From NCBI GenBank assembly GCA_025331445.1, contig JAIWNE010000046.1, positions 1-64,000 on the forward strand: a stretch of DNA of 64,000 nucleotides, read 5' to 3'. Position 1 is the stretch's first letter. Each line of letters starts with the position of its first letter. The position numbers and the translations under genes are program-made. This stretch comes from Blakeslea trispora. Lineage: Eukaryota > Mucoromycota > Mucoromycetes > Mucorales > Choanephoraceae. Below the pieces are notes generated by a model. It searched no databases. It was not told the DNA's origin and saw only the letters and a program-made list of their open reading frames with translations. Positions 1 to 10,365 of the stretch are shown here, one piece after another.

Positions 1-561
1 ACTTCAAAATATTACCTCCTGCACTTCTCCTATTAGTACGGATATTGATTTCTTGGTGCTGAATGGTCGCCGAGTTATTGAGTCTCGTCTGATGAATTCT
101 CAGCCTGGACGGTTCGGATCGTATCTGATAGAAAAGAACTGGTTTTGTAACTGGTTAAACTTTATTTCGGGTAAACAGCTGTCATTTTTTTTTGAAGTGA
201 TGCTAGAGATTGAATTGTCTTTCTAAATTAGGCAAATCACAGATATTACCAGGACCTCTATCAAACAGTCAACTCATGAGATCAGACGGCACCTTAGACC
301 CAACCCTTTGCCTCGGAAAGGACTTTGAGCTCATTGGCACATCAACACGTTGGTATATTGAGCGTATCTATGGATTTGATCCAACGTTTCGTATTGTTTC
401 TGCAGGTATGCAACAAACTTTTTTTTTTGATGAGACAAAAAAGATTGATATATTATGTCTTAGAGGACATTGAGTACAAGTCAGAATATTGCAAGCTTGT
501 TCATAAAATTAAAATCAGGCAACAAATGGCTCAAACAGCATTTTATACCTCTTTAGAATAA
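1..561 (+). CDS. Ubiquitin-specific protease, C-terminal DUSP-domain fragment (5' end outside window)
   Basis: Only the 3' end is present. Exons are 2-170, 232-405 and 464-561. Both introns (171-231, 406-463) are GT-AG and joining them keeps one frame to the TAA at 559-561. The joined protein carries the signature of a DUSP domain: a conserved W-x-x-W-like stretch (KNWFCNWLNFISG), then LPGPLSNSQLM, a GTLDP turn, a DFELI strand and W-x5-YGFDP before a final basic R-I-V strand. DUSP domains occur almost only in ubiquitin-specific cysteine proteases, which remove ubiquitin from proteins. A C-terminal DUSP is the arrangement in the USP20/USP33 group. The catalytic core is not in the window, so the subfamily is inference. 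A short basic tail follows the domain. Confidence 0.7.
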
Positions 562-701
562 CAACTCAAGTCACACCTACCAAAAAAAATAAAAATAAGA
601 ACGCGACTGAGATAAATTAAGCACAAATAATAAAAGTAATAAAAAAAAAAGGGAGAGGGACGCCACTTGAGTACTTTACTTATTTTTACTTTTTTCTCCC
701 C

Positions 702-2708
702 ATGCCTCAAAATAAAAAACAACTTATTGGTCCTGCAGAAGAGGAGATCCGTACTTTACTGTCACAGTCAGGCGATCCTCTTGAGGCCATTCGAGTGATT
801 CAAAAAGATTATGGACTTGATTTACCTGGCATAGATGACATGTACCCTCTGCTTGATTTATGTAACTGCAGTCGTCTTGATGTTCATAATGCCTGTCTGT
901 CTGCCTTGAACAAGGCAATTGTCAACCATATCGAGCAGCCTGACTTCCAGCTCGAAAAGTAAGCATAGGAAAATATATTTTATTGAATAAGCGTCTTATT
1001 GTTCCCTTATGTTGTTAGCTTTTATGATTTATTTGAAAAAACATTTTCTTATATCCATATCCCATTGATGCAACCAATTCCAATGGCTCTCTTGAGAAAA
1101 TTTGAAAAACATATTGGAGAGGATGTGATTGAGAAGCTAAAGAGCAACATGACTGTATTTGACAATTGTCCTATGAATATCAAACAGCGCGTTTGGAAGC
1201 AAGATGAATCCTTTTTCCAGCAAACCATGATATCTCTATTGAACGACTACCACCATGATGAATCGTTACAGACACTAGCACTCAACCTGAAGCCAGATAG
1301 CTATCAAGAAGTCATTGAAGAAAGGTGTGTACAGCACATGCATTGTCTATGGATTTCGCTAACCTTTCCATAGACGTACACATCCTATTGTCCTAAGAGT
1401 GATGAGCACCATTGGAGACGATCCTCAAATCTACCGCATGTTCATCGATATGATCCGTGTTGTATTTGAAGCCACACCTTACTCCAGTCTCTGCTCATTG
1501 CGTGTGGATGTACTGATGAATTTTCATGATATGGAATGCCTTCAGGTTAGTTTGATCAAGTTATAATAGAACCAGAACTAACATGTATAAGATAACTATA
1601 GGTGTTGGATGTAGATCGATGTCATCAGCTCATCTGGTCTTTGGATAGCTGTGTACGTAATCAAAATATGGATGAGACTATCATCGAGAAAATCAAGGAA
1701 TGCTTTGATAATGTTAGAAACGGATCTTACCTTTATGCGTATGTGCTTGTTAAGGAACACAAGATAGGATTGCTAAACAAAGCCTCTATAGTGAATTTGC
1801 GATGGTCTTGATGGATCCACTAATTTCCAACTTTTTAGCATCCACCATCGTAAAATGGCTCAGAAACAATGTGGAAAATAATCTACAGTTGGAGAATCTG
1901 GAAGAACTGACAAACTACAATGCCAAATTACTTAATTTAGCTGAGAATGCACCTAAAACAGTAGCCAACAATACCAAAGTGCCCAAGCTAGACAAGGATC
2001 TGAAGGAAAACTATTGGAATGCCATTTGCAAGATAATGCTGGAAGAAGGTCATGATCGCTCTTACCCAATGTCTGATAAAATTGCAAATATCATGATGCC
2101 CCTATTGAGACGAACAGATATTGCTCGTAAAGTGTTTGTACATTACTTGGTTGAACGGACATTTGAAGGCGATATGGGTACACTCAGTCGATGCTTACCT
2201 TTGCTACTTCAAACATGGCCAACACCTGGAGCAAACGAAGAGGAAGAAGGCGTGGTGTATAGACAGACCTATCTTAGCTTTGTCAAAACAATGCTTGATA
2301 TTATCATCAAACGCTATCTGGTGCATTGTGTGGCAGAGGCCCAATGGAGACAGGTGATTATGGATGGTTTCTTATTGCAGGTGGTTGCTTGGGAGAGTCG
2401 TATACATGAACAGATGGTTCGCTTCTTGATCGAGTACTTTATGGACCCAAAGGTCTTGATCAAATTAGGACCACAGGTAGGATTGCTTGTTGAATGGGCC
2501 GATATCATGGTGACACATGGTGCAAAGGACGAAAAGGTAAATTACTTTATTCTATGGATGTGTGCAAATAGTACTGACCTTTCATTACTTGTAGAGTGCT
2601 AAATCGTTGAAGGAGCTTTACACTTATTTGCTATCAAGATCTAATAGTGTACTAAATGGTGAATTTAGAATAGCACCTGCTGCAGTCATTCAGTTTTGCA
2701 CATTGTAA
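702..2708 (+). CDS. NELFB: Negative elongation factor subunit B (NELF-B/COBRA1 homologue)
   Basis: Six exons (702-958, 1019-1324, 1374-1545, 1602-1738, 1792-2536, 2595-2708) join in frame to 576 residues, almost the length of human NELF-B (about 580). The match runs the whole length. It includes an N-terminal GDPLEAI segment (human EPLKAI), the IPLMQPIPM segment (human MPSLQPVVM), SLRVDVLMNFHDM followed by a C-H-Q-L-I-W-S-L-D-S-C-V-R stretch (human CHKFTWCLDACIR), and the MVLMDPL segment (human MILCDPF). NELF-B is a helical-repeat subunit of the nuclear complex that holds RNA polymerase II in promoter-proximal pausing together with DSIF. The start is the first ATG after a T-rich stretch. No other NELF subunit is in the window. 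NELF is known from animals and some protists and is missing from Saccharomyces, so its presence in this fungus is notable. Confidence 0.88.
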
Positions 2709-4489
2709 ATAAAGAAAAAAAAAACCACAATGGTTCCACAAAAAAAAAGGACTAATGATGCATAATTGACGAATTTGACACACTGTGCATTTGTGGATGT
2801 GTGTGAAAAAAAAAATAAACAAATGATCGAGCTTTGAAAGAGTCATGATTACGAAGGTATAATCTTATTTACTATTCGATATAACGATTCTGAGAATTGA
2901 CTGCACAAATTCAAATCTTTGAGGGGCATCTTTAAGCTGAAAATGAGCTTCAGCATCTGTAAAGAAAAAAAAAAAAAAGGGGGGGGGGGAGAGGGCTGGC
3001 TTTAAAGCCGTAACCAGTTTTACTTTTGCTTCACTTAGATATAAAAGCAAGCGACTTGGCTTTCTTGTTCTTTCAGGCTAATTTGAAGTGTGAAGATGAT
3101 TTTTGTAGTATCTTTAAATAACAAAATTAAACACAAGTTTTCGAAAAAAAACACAACATATAAACTCTTGCATACAAAAGTGTCTGAGCGCTTGCAAGAC
3201 ACATTTTCAGGATCTTTCTGAATAGAATTGACAGTGTATTGCTCATTGGCTCCCATAAAAGTTGTGACCTCAGACCTTTTAGTGTTGATCGGTATATTAA
3301 AGGCTTAAACTGGCGAGCCATATAAGAAATTAGCTATTGAAACAAAAGTAAATGTAGACGAACACTCTATGCTTGCTCGTTTATCATATAAATATCTGGT
3401 CAACATGTACTTTTTTAGTCGATAAAAAAGCACTGATGTATCATTGCTTTGCTTTTTTTTTACTACAAACTAGCTAATACTAATTGTGTAATGATCTATT
3501 TCGATATCTTCTCTTTTTATGCTAAAGATAAAGATTCTATTGTGTTGTTGTTAGTGCCATATCGCCTTCACACGAGGCCAAATAAAGAACTAAAGCATAC
3601 CTTGGTGTGGGATAAGTATCAAACTTGTTTATCCATCAAAAACAATCAACACCTTAATCAATAAAAATAACCGATATAGAGTGTGGTCAATCCACTTTAT
3701 AAATCAAAAGACCCTTTGCCTTTTTTTTTGGGTTTCTTCGTCCTCCCCTCTTATGTCTGTTAACATAATTTCGAATGTAACATGGCTACACAATAGACTA
3801 AGAATCACTGCTAATGTTTACTTGGGTTGATCTGCTAGGAGCTTATAGTTATTTGTATGACATGCAAAAGAGGGATTGCTTGAAAGAAAGGTTATATATC
3901 TTGTCATGACTGTTGTCACACATTTACATTGGTTGAGCCCAATCAACTCTTTTCTGGCTATTCTCTCAGAAATGAAACATGTCATCCATTCAAAAACTAG
4001 AATTATCTGAGTAACATGTAATCGAAACAGTTCTATATTCTAGGTGCTTCAAGCTTGAAGGCATACTAAAAAGCTGTCTCTATTTCTTTTTAATCACATC
4101 TAAATTCTCTATGTCATACAAAGATGGCTACACCAAGAAAGTATTATCTTGTTAATATAGTTGCAAAACAGACATCCCTCTCTTTTCTCACATGTTCCTT
4201 AGAGACATGCACAATCTGCTATTTTTCCAAATAGACTGATTTTGTTTTCCGTCTCCACAAACTGAAATTTCTGTTATTTCAATCGGTGGCTTTCAAGTAA
4301 AATGGCTCTACGGTGTGCAACATACTTCCAAAAACGATGTAAAAGAGACTGGACGGTGAGACAAAATTGATTCAGAAATGACTTAAAGATGACTGAATCG
4401 TTTGCATGATTTGACAAGCAACATAAATTCACTTCAAACTTGCTGCGTTTTGTTTTCTTCTTCTTTTGTTTGTACATTTGCTTAATTAA
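2709..4489. other. Intergenic, no gene recognised
   Basis: About 1.8 kb of AT-rich DNA with only short, unrelated open frames. It holds a purine homopolymer junction (14 A then 11 G at 2965-2989). The last part before 4490 is probably the promoter of the secreted-protein gene. No tRNA, transposon or coding exon could be supported. Confidence 0.5.
2965..2989. repeat. Poly-A/poly-G purine junction
   Basis: Fourteen A residues are followed directly by eleven G residues. A similar A13-G10 junction lies at 57646-57668 and a G12 run at 14671-14682. G runs this long are striking in such an AT-rich sequence. They may be slippage-prone homopolymers or local assembly error. Confidence 0.85.
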
Positions 4490-5059
4490 ATGCTCTTTTC
4501 TCAATTGACTCTATTTTTGGCTGCTTTTATCAGTCTTTGCTCTGCATCAGCTCGTTTCCAAATCCGCAGTCCTAGAACTTCAGGTCTTTTGGGATTCAAG
4601 TATGACAAAAAGCCATTCTTTGGTGGCAAGTGTAGCGAAACATATGACAAATATCTCAAGGTGCAAAGCTCAGGAGAAGGCGTACATTTCAAGTTGACAG
4701 GCTGTAATGATGAAGGTTACTGTCATCTGTATATCACCGATGGCGATTATAAGGGATATTGTCTTGGTGGACAAGAAAGACCCGAGTCTCAAAGCTGTAC
4801 TGGTTACGACAACAATATCTACAAGTTAAATATGGATTTCACTATCTCTACTGTAGGTGGTTTGTACTTGGGTCTTGGTAACGAATATGCAGATGATTGT
4901 GATAAGTTCTATTATGTCAAATTAAGCAAAGAAAAGTTCCATTGGGTCATTGAAAAAAACAAGGATTTTGCTGACTATGATGATTATGAAGATTACTATT
5001 ATGACTATTATCACCCAAGAGGTGGAGCTCAAAGAATCATTGGTGGCTGTCACCATTAA
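4490..5059 (+). CDS. Small secreted cysteine-containing protein, unknown function
   Basis: Single-exon gene of 189 residues. The first 19-21 residues form a clear signal peptide (hydrophobic core LTLFLAAFISL, then CSASA as a likely cleavage region). The mature part has seven cysteines (about residues 48, 72, 78, 91, 103, 137 and 187), allowing three disulfides plus one free cysteine. The middle is rich in glycine and beta-type hydrophobic residues. Residues 159-174 are a tyrosine/aspartate tract (DYDDYEDYYYDYY), and the protein ends in CHH. No transmembrane segment follows the signal, so secretion or wall association is inferred. I do not recognise the family. It could be a wall protein, a metal-binding protein or an effector-like secreted protein; the sequence does not decide. 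Confidence 0.75.
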   Translation: MLFSQLTLFLAAFISLCSASARFQIRSPRTSGLLGFKYDKKPFFGGKCSETYDKYLKVQSSGEGVHFKLTGCNDEGYCHLYITDGDYKGYCLGGQERPESQSCTGYDNNIYKLNMDFTISTVGGLYLGLGNEYADDCDKFYYVKLSKEKFHWVIEKNKDFADYDDYEDYYYDYYHPRGGAQRIIGGCHH

Positions 5060-5460
5060 ACAGAATAATTAAAGCTTATTGTATATTTGTCCAGTTTATT
5101 TGTCTTACAATGTGTGATTTTTGAAAATAAGCATAAAGGCAGAGCCAAACATGTTTAAATGGCACTCATGAGCTCATCTATAAACATTGTCAAATAAGAT
5201 GGTTGATTGCCAAGATATTTCTTCTTTTTTTTTTTTGGTACTTTTATGCTATAAATTCATGCTGTATGTGAACTGGTTTAAAAGAAGCAAAAAAAAATAG
5301 CCGGACATACGTAGTACAATCCGAATATTTGCAATTTGTGATTGGGCAGGATAATAAAGTCATTTCAAACGACGCTTATGTGAGAAGGACCGGAGAGCTG
5401 TCATCAATGGGTGCGCAGGGTGTATAGACAAGTTCCTCCTTTCTCTTTCCTTCAAGGCAC
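5060..5460. promoter_or_regulatory. Intergenic; probable promoter and 5' leader of the eL20 gene
   Basis: This 400-bp stretch separates the secreted-protein stop from the first ATG of the eL20 gene. The pyrimidine-rich segment just before that ATG (about 5432-5452) resembles leaders of ribosomal-protein genes. No defined box was identified. Confidence 0.35.
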
Positions 5461-6644
5461 ATGGCTAGAGTAAGTAGAGAAGCCTATATTAAGTTCAATA
5501 CCTAGCAGAAAAAGCAAAACAAAGAAGAATAGACAAAGAGATAAGGATGGATTGACGAGCGAGAAAGTTGGATGCATCTTAGTAGACAGCATGTTAGACT
5601 TGATGGATGCATACGGTTGTACAACAGCTTCATGATGGATGCTTTACGACTTGATACATCCATTCATCCATCCATCCATTCATCAGCAAGTGAGAGACTA
5701 TTGAAAGAAACAAAGAGTACGACATGGACGATATCAGCTATAGAATAGATCAATGATATAAAGAAATGAGATAAGCTTATGGAATAGATCTGATGATGCG
5801 ATCGCCATTATACAGCCATTACAGCGTTTGAAACAATCTGAAGAACTCAACTGCAAATCAACTTTTCCTTTTTACTATGGCAAATGAACATCGGCAACAC
5901 CATTAATTCGTCACTTTGTCTCTCTTTGTTTTGCTTTTTTTATATGCATAGATTGAACTGAACTTGAAAGAAGAAGAGTAACTCAATATTTCCGCTTTTC
6001 ATTTATAGTACACCGAATACCAGGTGGTTGGACGCAAGCTCCCCTCCGCTCAGGAAGTCGCTCCCAAGCTCTTCCGTATGCGCATTTTCGCTCCTAACGT
6101 TGTTGTTGCAAAGTCCCGTTTCTGGTACTTTTTGAAGAAGCTCCGTAAGGTCAAGAAGGCTGCTGGTGAAATCGTTTCTGTCAACGTCGTATGTATCACA
6201 TTTGTTAGTTTTTGTCTTGATCAATTAATAACCCCTCCTCCAATAGATTCACGAAAAGCGCCCTGAACAAATCAAGAACTTCGGTATCTGGATCCGTTAC
6301 GATTCTCGTTCCGGTACCCACAACATGTACAAGGAATACCGTGCCTTGCGTCGTGTTGAAGCTGTTGAACAATGCTGTAAGTGGACTCTATGCTTAGACA
6401 ATATTGAGTTTGCTTATTCCTTTTTTGTAATCTAGACCAAGATATGGCTGCTCGTCACCGTGCTCGTTTCAGATCTGTTCAAATCATCCGTGTCGCTGAA
6501 GTCAACAACGCTGATGTCCGTCGTCAATACATCAAGCAACTCTTGACTCCCAAGCTCACTTTCCCCTTGCCTCACCGTCTTGCCAACGTCGACAAGAAGC
6601 ACCGTGCTCTCTTCGTTGCCAAGCGTCCTACCACTTTCTATTAA
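5461..6644 (+). CDS. RPL20: 60S ribosomal protein eL20 (L18a)
   Basis: Four exons: 5461-5469, 6009-6188, 6247-6376 and 6436-6644, giving 175 residues. The first exon encodes only Met-Ala-Arg, and splicing restores [15 protein letters not shown], which matches the eukaryotic eL20 N-terminus. Strong family motifs include [63 protein letters not shown] and the terminal RPTTFY. The protein belongs to the large ribosomal subunit. Length and ending agree with yeast Rpl20. Codon use is markedly biased toward C-ending codons, as expected for a very highly expressed gene. The 539-nt first intron is about ten times longer than other introns here and is described separately. Confidence 0.97.
5470..6008 (+). 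other. Long first intron of the eL20 gene, with complementary GATGGATG/CATCCATC blocks
   Basis: The intron starts GTAAGT and ends TTTATAG. It carries GATGGATGC-type blocks near 5602 and 5635 and a run of CATCCATC/CATTCATC units at 5657-5684, so the two sets can pair. A TGATGA box-C-like element at 5791 and a CTGA at 5838 are 47 nt apart, but no clear closing stem is visible. Introns of ribosomal-protein genes often host snoRNAs or control elements. Either role here is a weak inference. Confidence 0.3.
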
Positions 6645-8509
6645 ACAGTGTAACAGCTTTTTTTTTCCGTTCTTCACCTTTTTTCGCATTAGATAGAAAG
6701 TGTTGAACTGTATGAAAACTGCATGTTTAATAAAAAAAAATAGAAAAACATCAGAATAATGATTATGAGTATAGAGAAAGTGAAAAAAAAAAGGCTAGAG
6801 TGGAGGAGGAATCAAATATTCTTGAGTGTGCTTTCATGATTGAATGAAATCATGCTTTACAAAGAAATATGGGTAATAATGAACAATTTCCTTAAAGTCA
6901 AGCAAAATCAATGCTGTATTAGTAAGGACTTTACCATTGATTTAACATCTTCAAAAGACTCTAGATGCAAGAGTCACTACTGCTTTATAGGACAGCATTT
7001 TCAGAGTCAAACGATGGAAAATCATATGCAGAAGTAAGCTTCTTTCGAAACAATCATTTGACAGTGCTTATGTTACCTACCATTATTGTGTAGTTTTCCC
7101 TGGTAAAATCAGAGTAGCTTGATAAAGAAAAGGTCTTTTTCCTCGAGTCAACTTTGGAACTTTTTATGATGCTCGCTGAGAAAGGCTCTCTACCTGTGTC
7201 AGATATCCCCTAAACTTCCTTAAAAATACATATATCAACAAAGTGATCTCACTATTTATTGGAACCCTTCAAAGCAACATCACACTACAACAAAAATCAT
7301 CTGAAGGGGAAAAGAAAATAACTCGGATGACAGTAACTAAGAAGCGCTTTTATTGAAAATCCAGTGGAGTAATGGATCGGGTCAATGGATTTTTAGTAGC
7401 AGTAAATGATTGTTCTGTCTTTCATTGTTCCAACTGAAAGTTGCAGATCTGTATGAGCAACGAGCTTTCTTTCCAAGATTGTATAGTTGGGTGATCTTTG
7501 ATTTTCGAACTGCTCAATAGTGATGCTCCAAGTATACATCTCTTTGAAGGGGGTTCTTTTTCATCAGTATAGTTGGACCTCTTTGGTAGTGCAATGCTTC
7601 TTTAGTGTGGTCTATTTCTGGAAATGTTGCAAAAGGAGCATGCAGAGAAAAAAAAAGCCAAATACAATCGCGCTTCTGAGTTGAGTTTATTTGCTAAAAA
7701 ACAAACAAATAATGAATTGAGAATAAGCAACGCCTTAGAATCAGGCATTGTAGTAGGTCTGTGTATATGCAAGAGAGAGTGCTGCGCTGGGATCGACCCT
7801 TTTTTAGTATCTGATTTGTGTGACAATTTATTCAACCAAATCATGTTTCTCTTTGCATCTCATCAAAGAAATAGATGATTGAGTAATGTAGCTTACAAGA
7901 GTTTTCTTTTTTTTTTTTTGCTTTCTATATTTCGGAACTAAAGATATCCTGTTTAATGGAATTCAAATGGTCTACAATGTCTTTCAAGAAAGAAACAAAA
8001 AGCACTATCATGCGGGATTTAAAGGGCGAGGCAAAAAAGTCTCTTTTTAAGTGCTTAACCGAAATACCCTCTTTCTCTAAAAAAGAAAAGAAAAAACTCG
8101 TATGTTTATTCTCTCTCCACTCTTTCTCTTATTCTAGAAGAAAATGAAATTCAAGCTGACTTTATATTAAAAGAAGATCTACATGTTGAGAAAAATGCTT
8201 CTCGTAGTTGTATCGTTATATGTACTATGTTGGAAAATAACTTCTTAACGGGTAATTAATATGGTTCGTTTTGGTTAAACTAGGAATCATTTGACAAGAC
8301 ACAAAAAGAACATGAAGAAACATCAAGACAGCTTACAATCAAAACAATTCCAAGCGTGGACTTGATATTACCATTGATTGGCTGAGTTTGTTATTGATGG
8401 TGGTACTTGAATGTCTTTGTGATCTTGAGTTCCATCTCTGATCCTCTCTCTCTCTCTTTGAGCTGTGCTTACTTATGTCAATTTCACTCATAAACAATGA
8501 GCTGCAACA

Positions 8510-8515
8510 CACGTG
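8510..8515. promoter_or_regulatory. CACGTG E-box upstream of phosphate transporter
   Basis: A palindromic CACGTG lies about 190 bp before the transporter ATG. In Saccharomyces the bHLH factor Pho4 binds CACGTG in the PHO84 promoter during phosphate starvation. That this site works in the same way here is inference from the neighbouring gene. Confidence 0.45.
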
Positions 8516-8595
8516 TATAGTGATTGGTTGTATCGTACATGTTAGTTTATATGGTAGTAATTGATTGCCTGAGTAACTTCTTACAAACAAAACAG

Positions 8596-8602
8596 TATAA
8601 AT
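8596..8602 (+). promoter_or_regulatory. Candidate TATA box of phosphate transporter
   Basis: TATAAAT lies about 100 bp before the start codon and 80 bp after the CACGTG motif, a normal distance for a regulated fungal promoter. No other support. Confidence 0.4.
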
Positions 8603-8700
8603 TAACCTAATGAAGACATGGAATTTACCTTCTCTTTTCTTCTTTACATCTTCATTCTTCAAAGCTTAAATACCTTTTCTACTTTATTAAGCTTGTTCTC

Positions 8701-10365
8701 ATGTCTTTTGAAGAGCACAAAACTATCAACATGGAAGAGGCTGCAAGCCATGATCAAAGTGCCTTGGATGCTCTCGAACGTCGTCGTATCGCTTTAGATG
8801 AGGTAAATTATATTCTTTCAATCTAAACAACAGAACCTAAAACTTACCTGTCTTTTTTAAAGATTGACAATGCCAAATTTGGCTGGTTCCATATTCGTGC
8901 TTGTATTGTTTCTGGTATTGGTTTCTTCACTGATGCTTATGATATTTTTGCTATCAACCTTGTGTCTTCTATGATTGGTTGGGTTTATTTTCAAAGCAAC
9001 AACAACAAAACTCCTTATAATGTAGACACAGCTATCAAGGTCTCCTGTTCTGTTGGTACAGTCATTGGTCAACTTGGTTTCGGTTATCTCGCTGATCGTG
9101 TAGGCCGTAAGAGAATGTATGGTGTTGAGTTGATGATTATCATTATTGGTACTGTTGGTCAAGCCCTTGCTGGTAATGGTCCTGCTGCTTCCTTCTGGGG
9201 TGTCATCACTTTCTGGCGTGTGATTGTTGGTATTGGTATTGGTGGTGACTACCCTCTCTCCTCTGTTATCACTTCTGAATTTGCCACTACCAAGCGTCGT
9301 GGTGCCATGATGGCTGCTGTCTTTGCTATGCAAGGTATCGGTCAACTGTCCGCTGGTATTGTCGGTTTGATTGCTACTGCTGCCTTCCAAAGTGCCATCA
9401 AGGCCGATCAAACTAAACTTGATTATGTTTGGCGTATTGTGATTGGTATTGGTGCCGTTCCTGGTCTTTGCGCTCTTTACTATCGTTTGACTATTCCCGA
9501 AACACCTCGTTTCACTATTGATGTTGAGCAAAAGGTTGAAAAGGGTATCCAAGATGCCAAGGCCTTTATTGAAAAAGGTGCTTCTTCTGGTGACTACACT
9601 GACAACTTGGCTGTTGCTCGTACTGAAACCTCCCCTAAGGCTTCTTGGGCTGATTTCTGTCACCACTTTGGTCAATGGGAAAACATGAAGGTCTTGATTG
9701 GTTGTGCTTATTCTTGGTTTGCTCTTGATGTTGCCTGGTATGGTCTTGGTCTTAACAACTCTATCATCTTATCTAACATTGGTTTTGGTGGTGGTACTGA
9801 TGCTTATCAATCTGTCTTCCGTGTCTGTGTTGGTAACATCATTATCAACTTGCTTGGTTCTGTTCCTGGTTACTGGATCTCTGTATTCACTATTGATAAG
9901 TTGGGTCGTAAATTCATTCAGATTATGGGTTTCACTATGTTGACCATCATGTTTGTCATTCTTGGTTTTGGTTACCACAAGATTTTGGAAACTTCCTATG
10001 TTCTCTTTATCGTATTGTATACCATTACTCAACTGTTCTTCAACTTTGGTCCCAACACTACTACTTTCATTGTTCCTGGTGAATGTTTCCCTACTCGTTA
10101 CAGATCAACTGCTCATGGTATCTCTGCTGCCTCTGGTAAGGTTGGCTCTATCATTGCTCAAGTTGGTTTTGGTCTCTTGAAAGATATTGGTGGTCCCAAT
10201 GCTTGGATCGACCATTTGCTCGAGATTTTTGCTTTCTTCATGTTGACTGGTCTTGTTTCTTCTTTCTTGATCCCTGAAACTAAGGGTAAGAGTCTTGAAG
10301 AATTGTCTGGTGAACTTCCTCCTAGAGAAAAGGTTGAAACCGACCAAGTGAAGGGCACTTATTAA
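8701..10365 (+). CDS. PHO84: High-affinity phosphate:H+ symporter (Pho84-type MFS transporter)
   Basis: Two exons (8701-8802, 8863-10365) give 534 residues. The first exon encodes the cytosolic N-terminus with ALERRRIALDE, and the second starts IDNAKFGWFHIR, a typical Pho84 join. The MFS fold is clear. A motif-A signature (GYLADRVGRKRMYG) follows the first helices. The phosphate-transporter signature GGDYPLSSVITSEFA is present, then RRGAMMAAVFAMQG. The second half carries DKLGRKFIQ, FGPNTTTFIVPGE, FPTRYRSTAHG and an ending PETKGKSLEEL. The protein imports inorganic phosphate with protons across the plasma membrane. Low-phosphate induction is suggested by the upstream CACGTG. Codon use is biased, suggesting strong expression. 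Confidence 0.95.

Larger units (their letters stand above)
6645..8700. other. Intergenic; 3' end of eL20 gene and upstream region of phosphate transporter
   Basis: About 2 kb without a recognisable gene. AATAAA-like sequence at about 6729 may serve the eL20 transcript. The remaining open frames are short, low-complexity and unlike any known family. The last 250 bp contain the CACGTG and TATAAAT elements listed separately, plus a CT repeat near 8445-8460. Confidence 0.5.

Noticed and set aside
8857..9675. Long open frame antisense to the phosphate transporter (272 codons)
   Set aside because: It is the mirror of a codon-biased real gene; the translation is Ser/Thr/Asn-rich low complexity with no domain, while the sense strand is a clear Pho84 protein.
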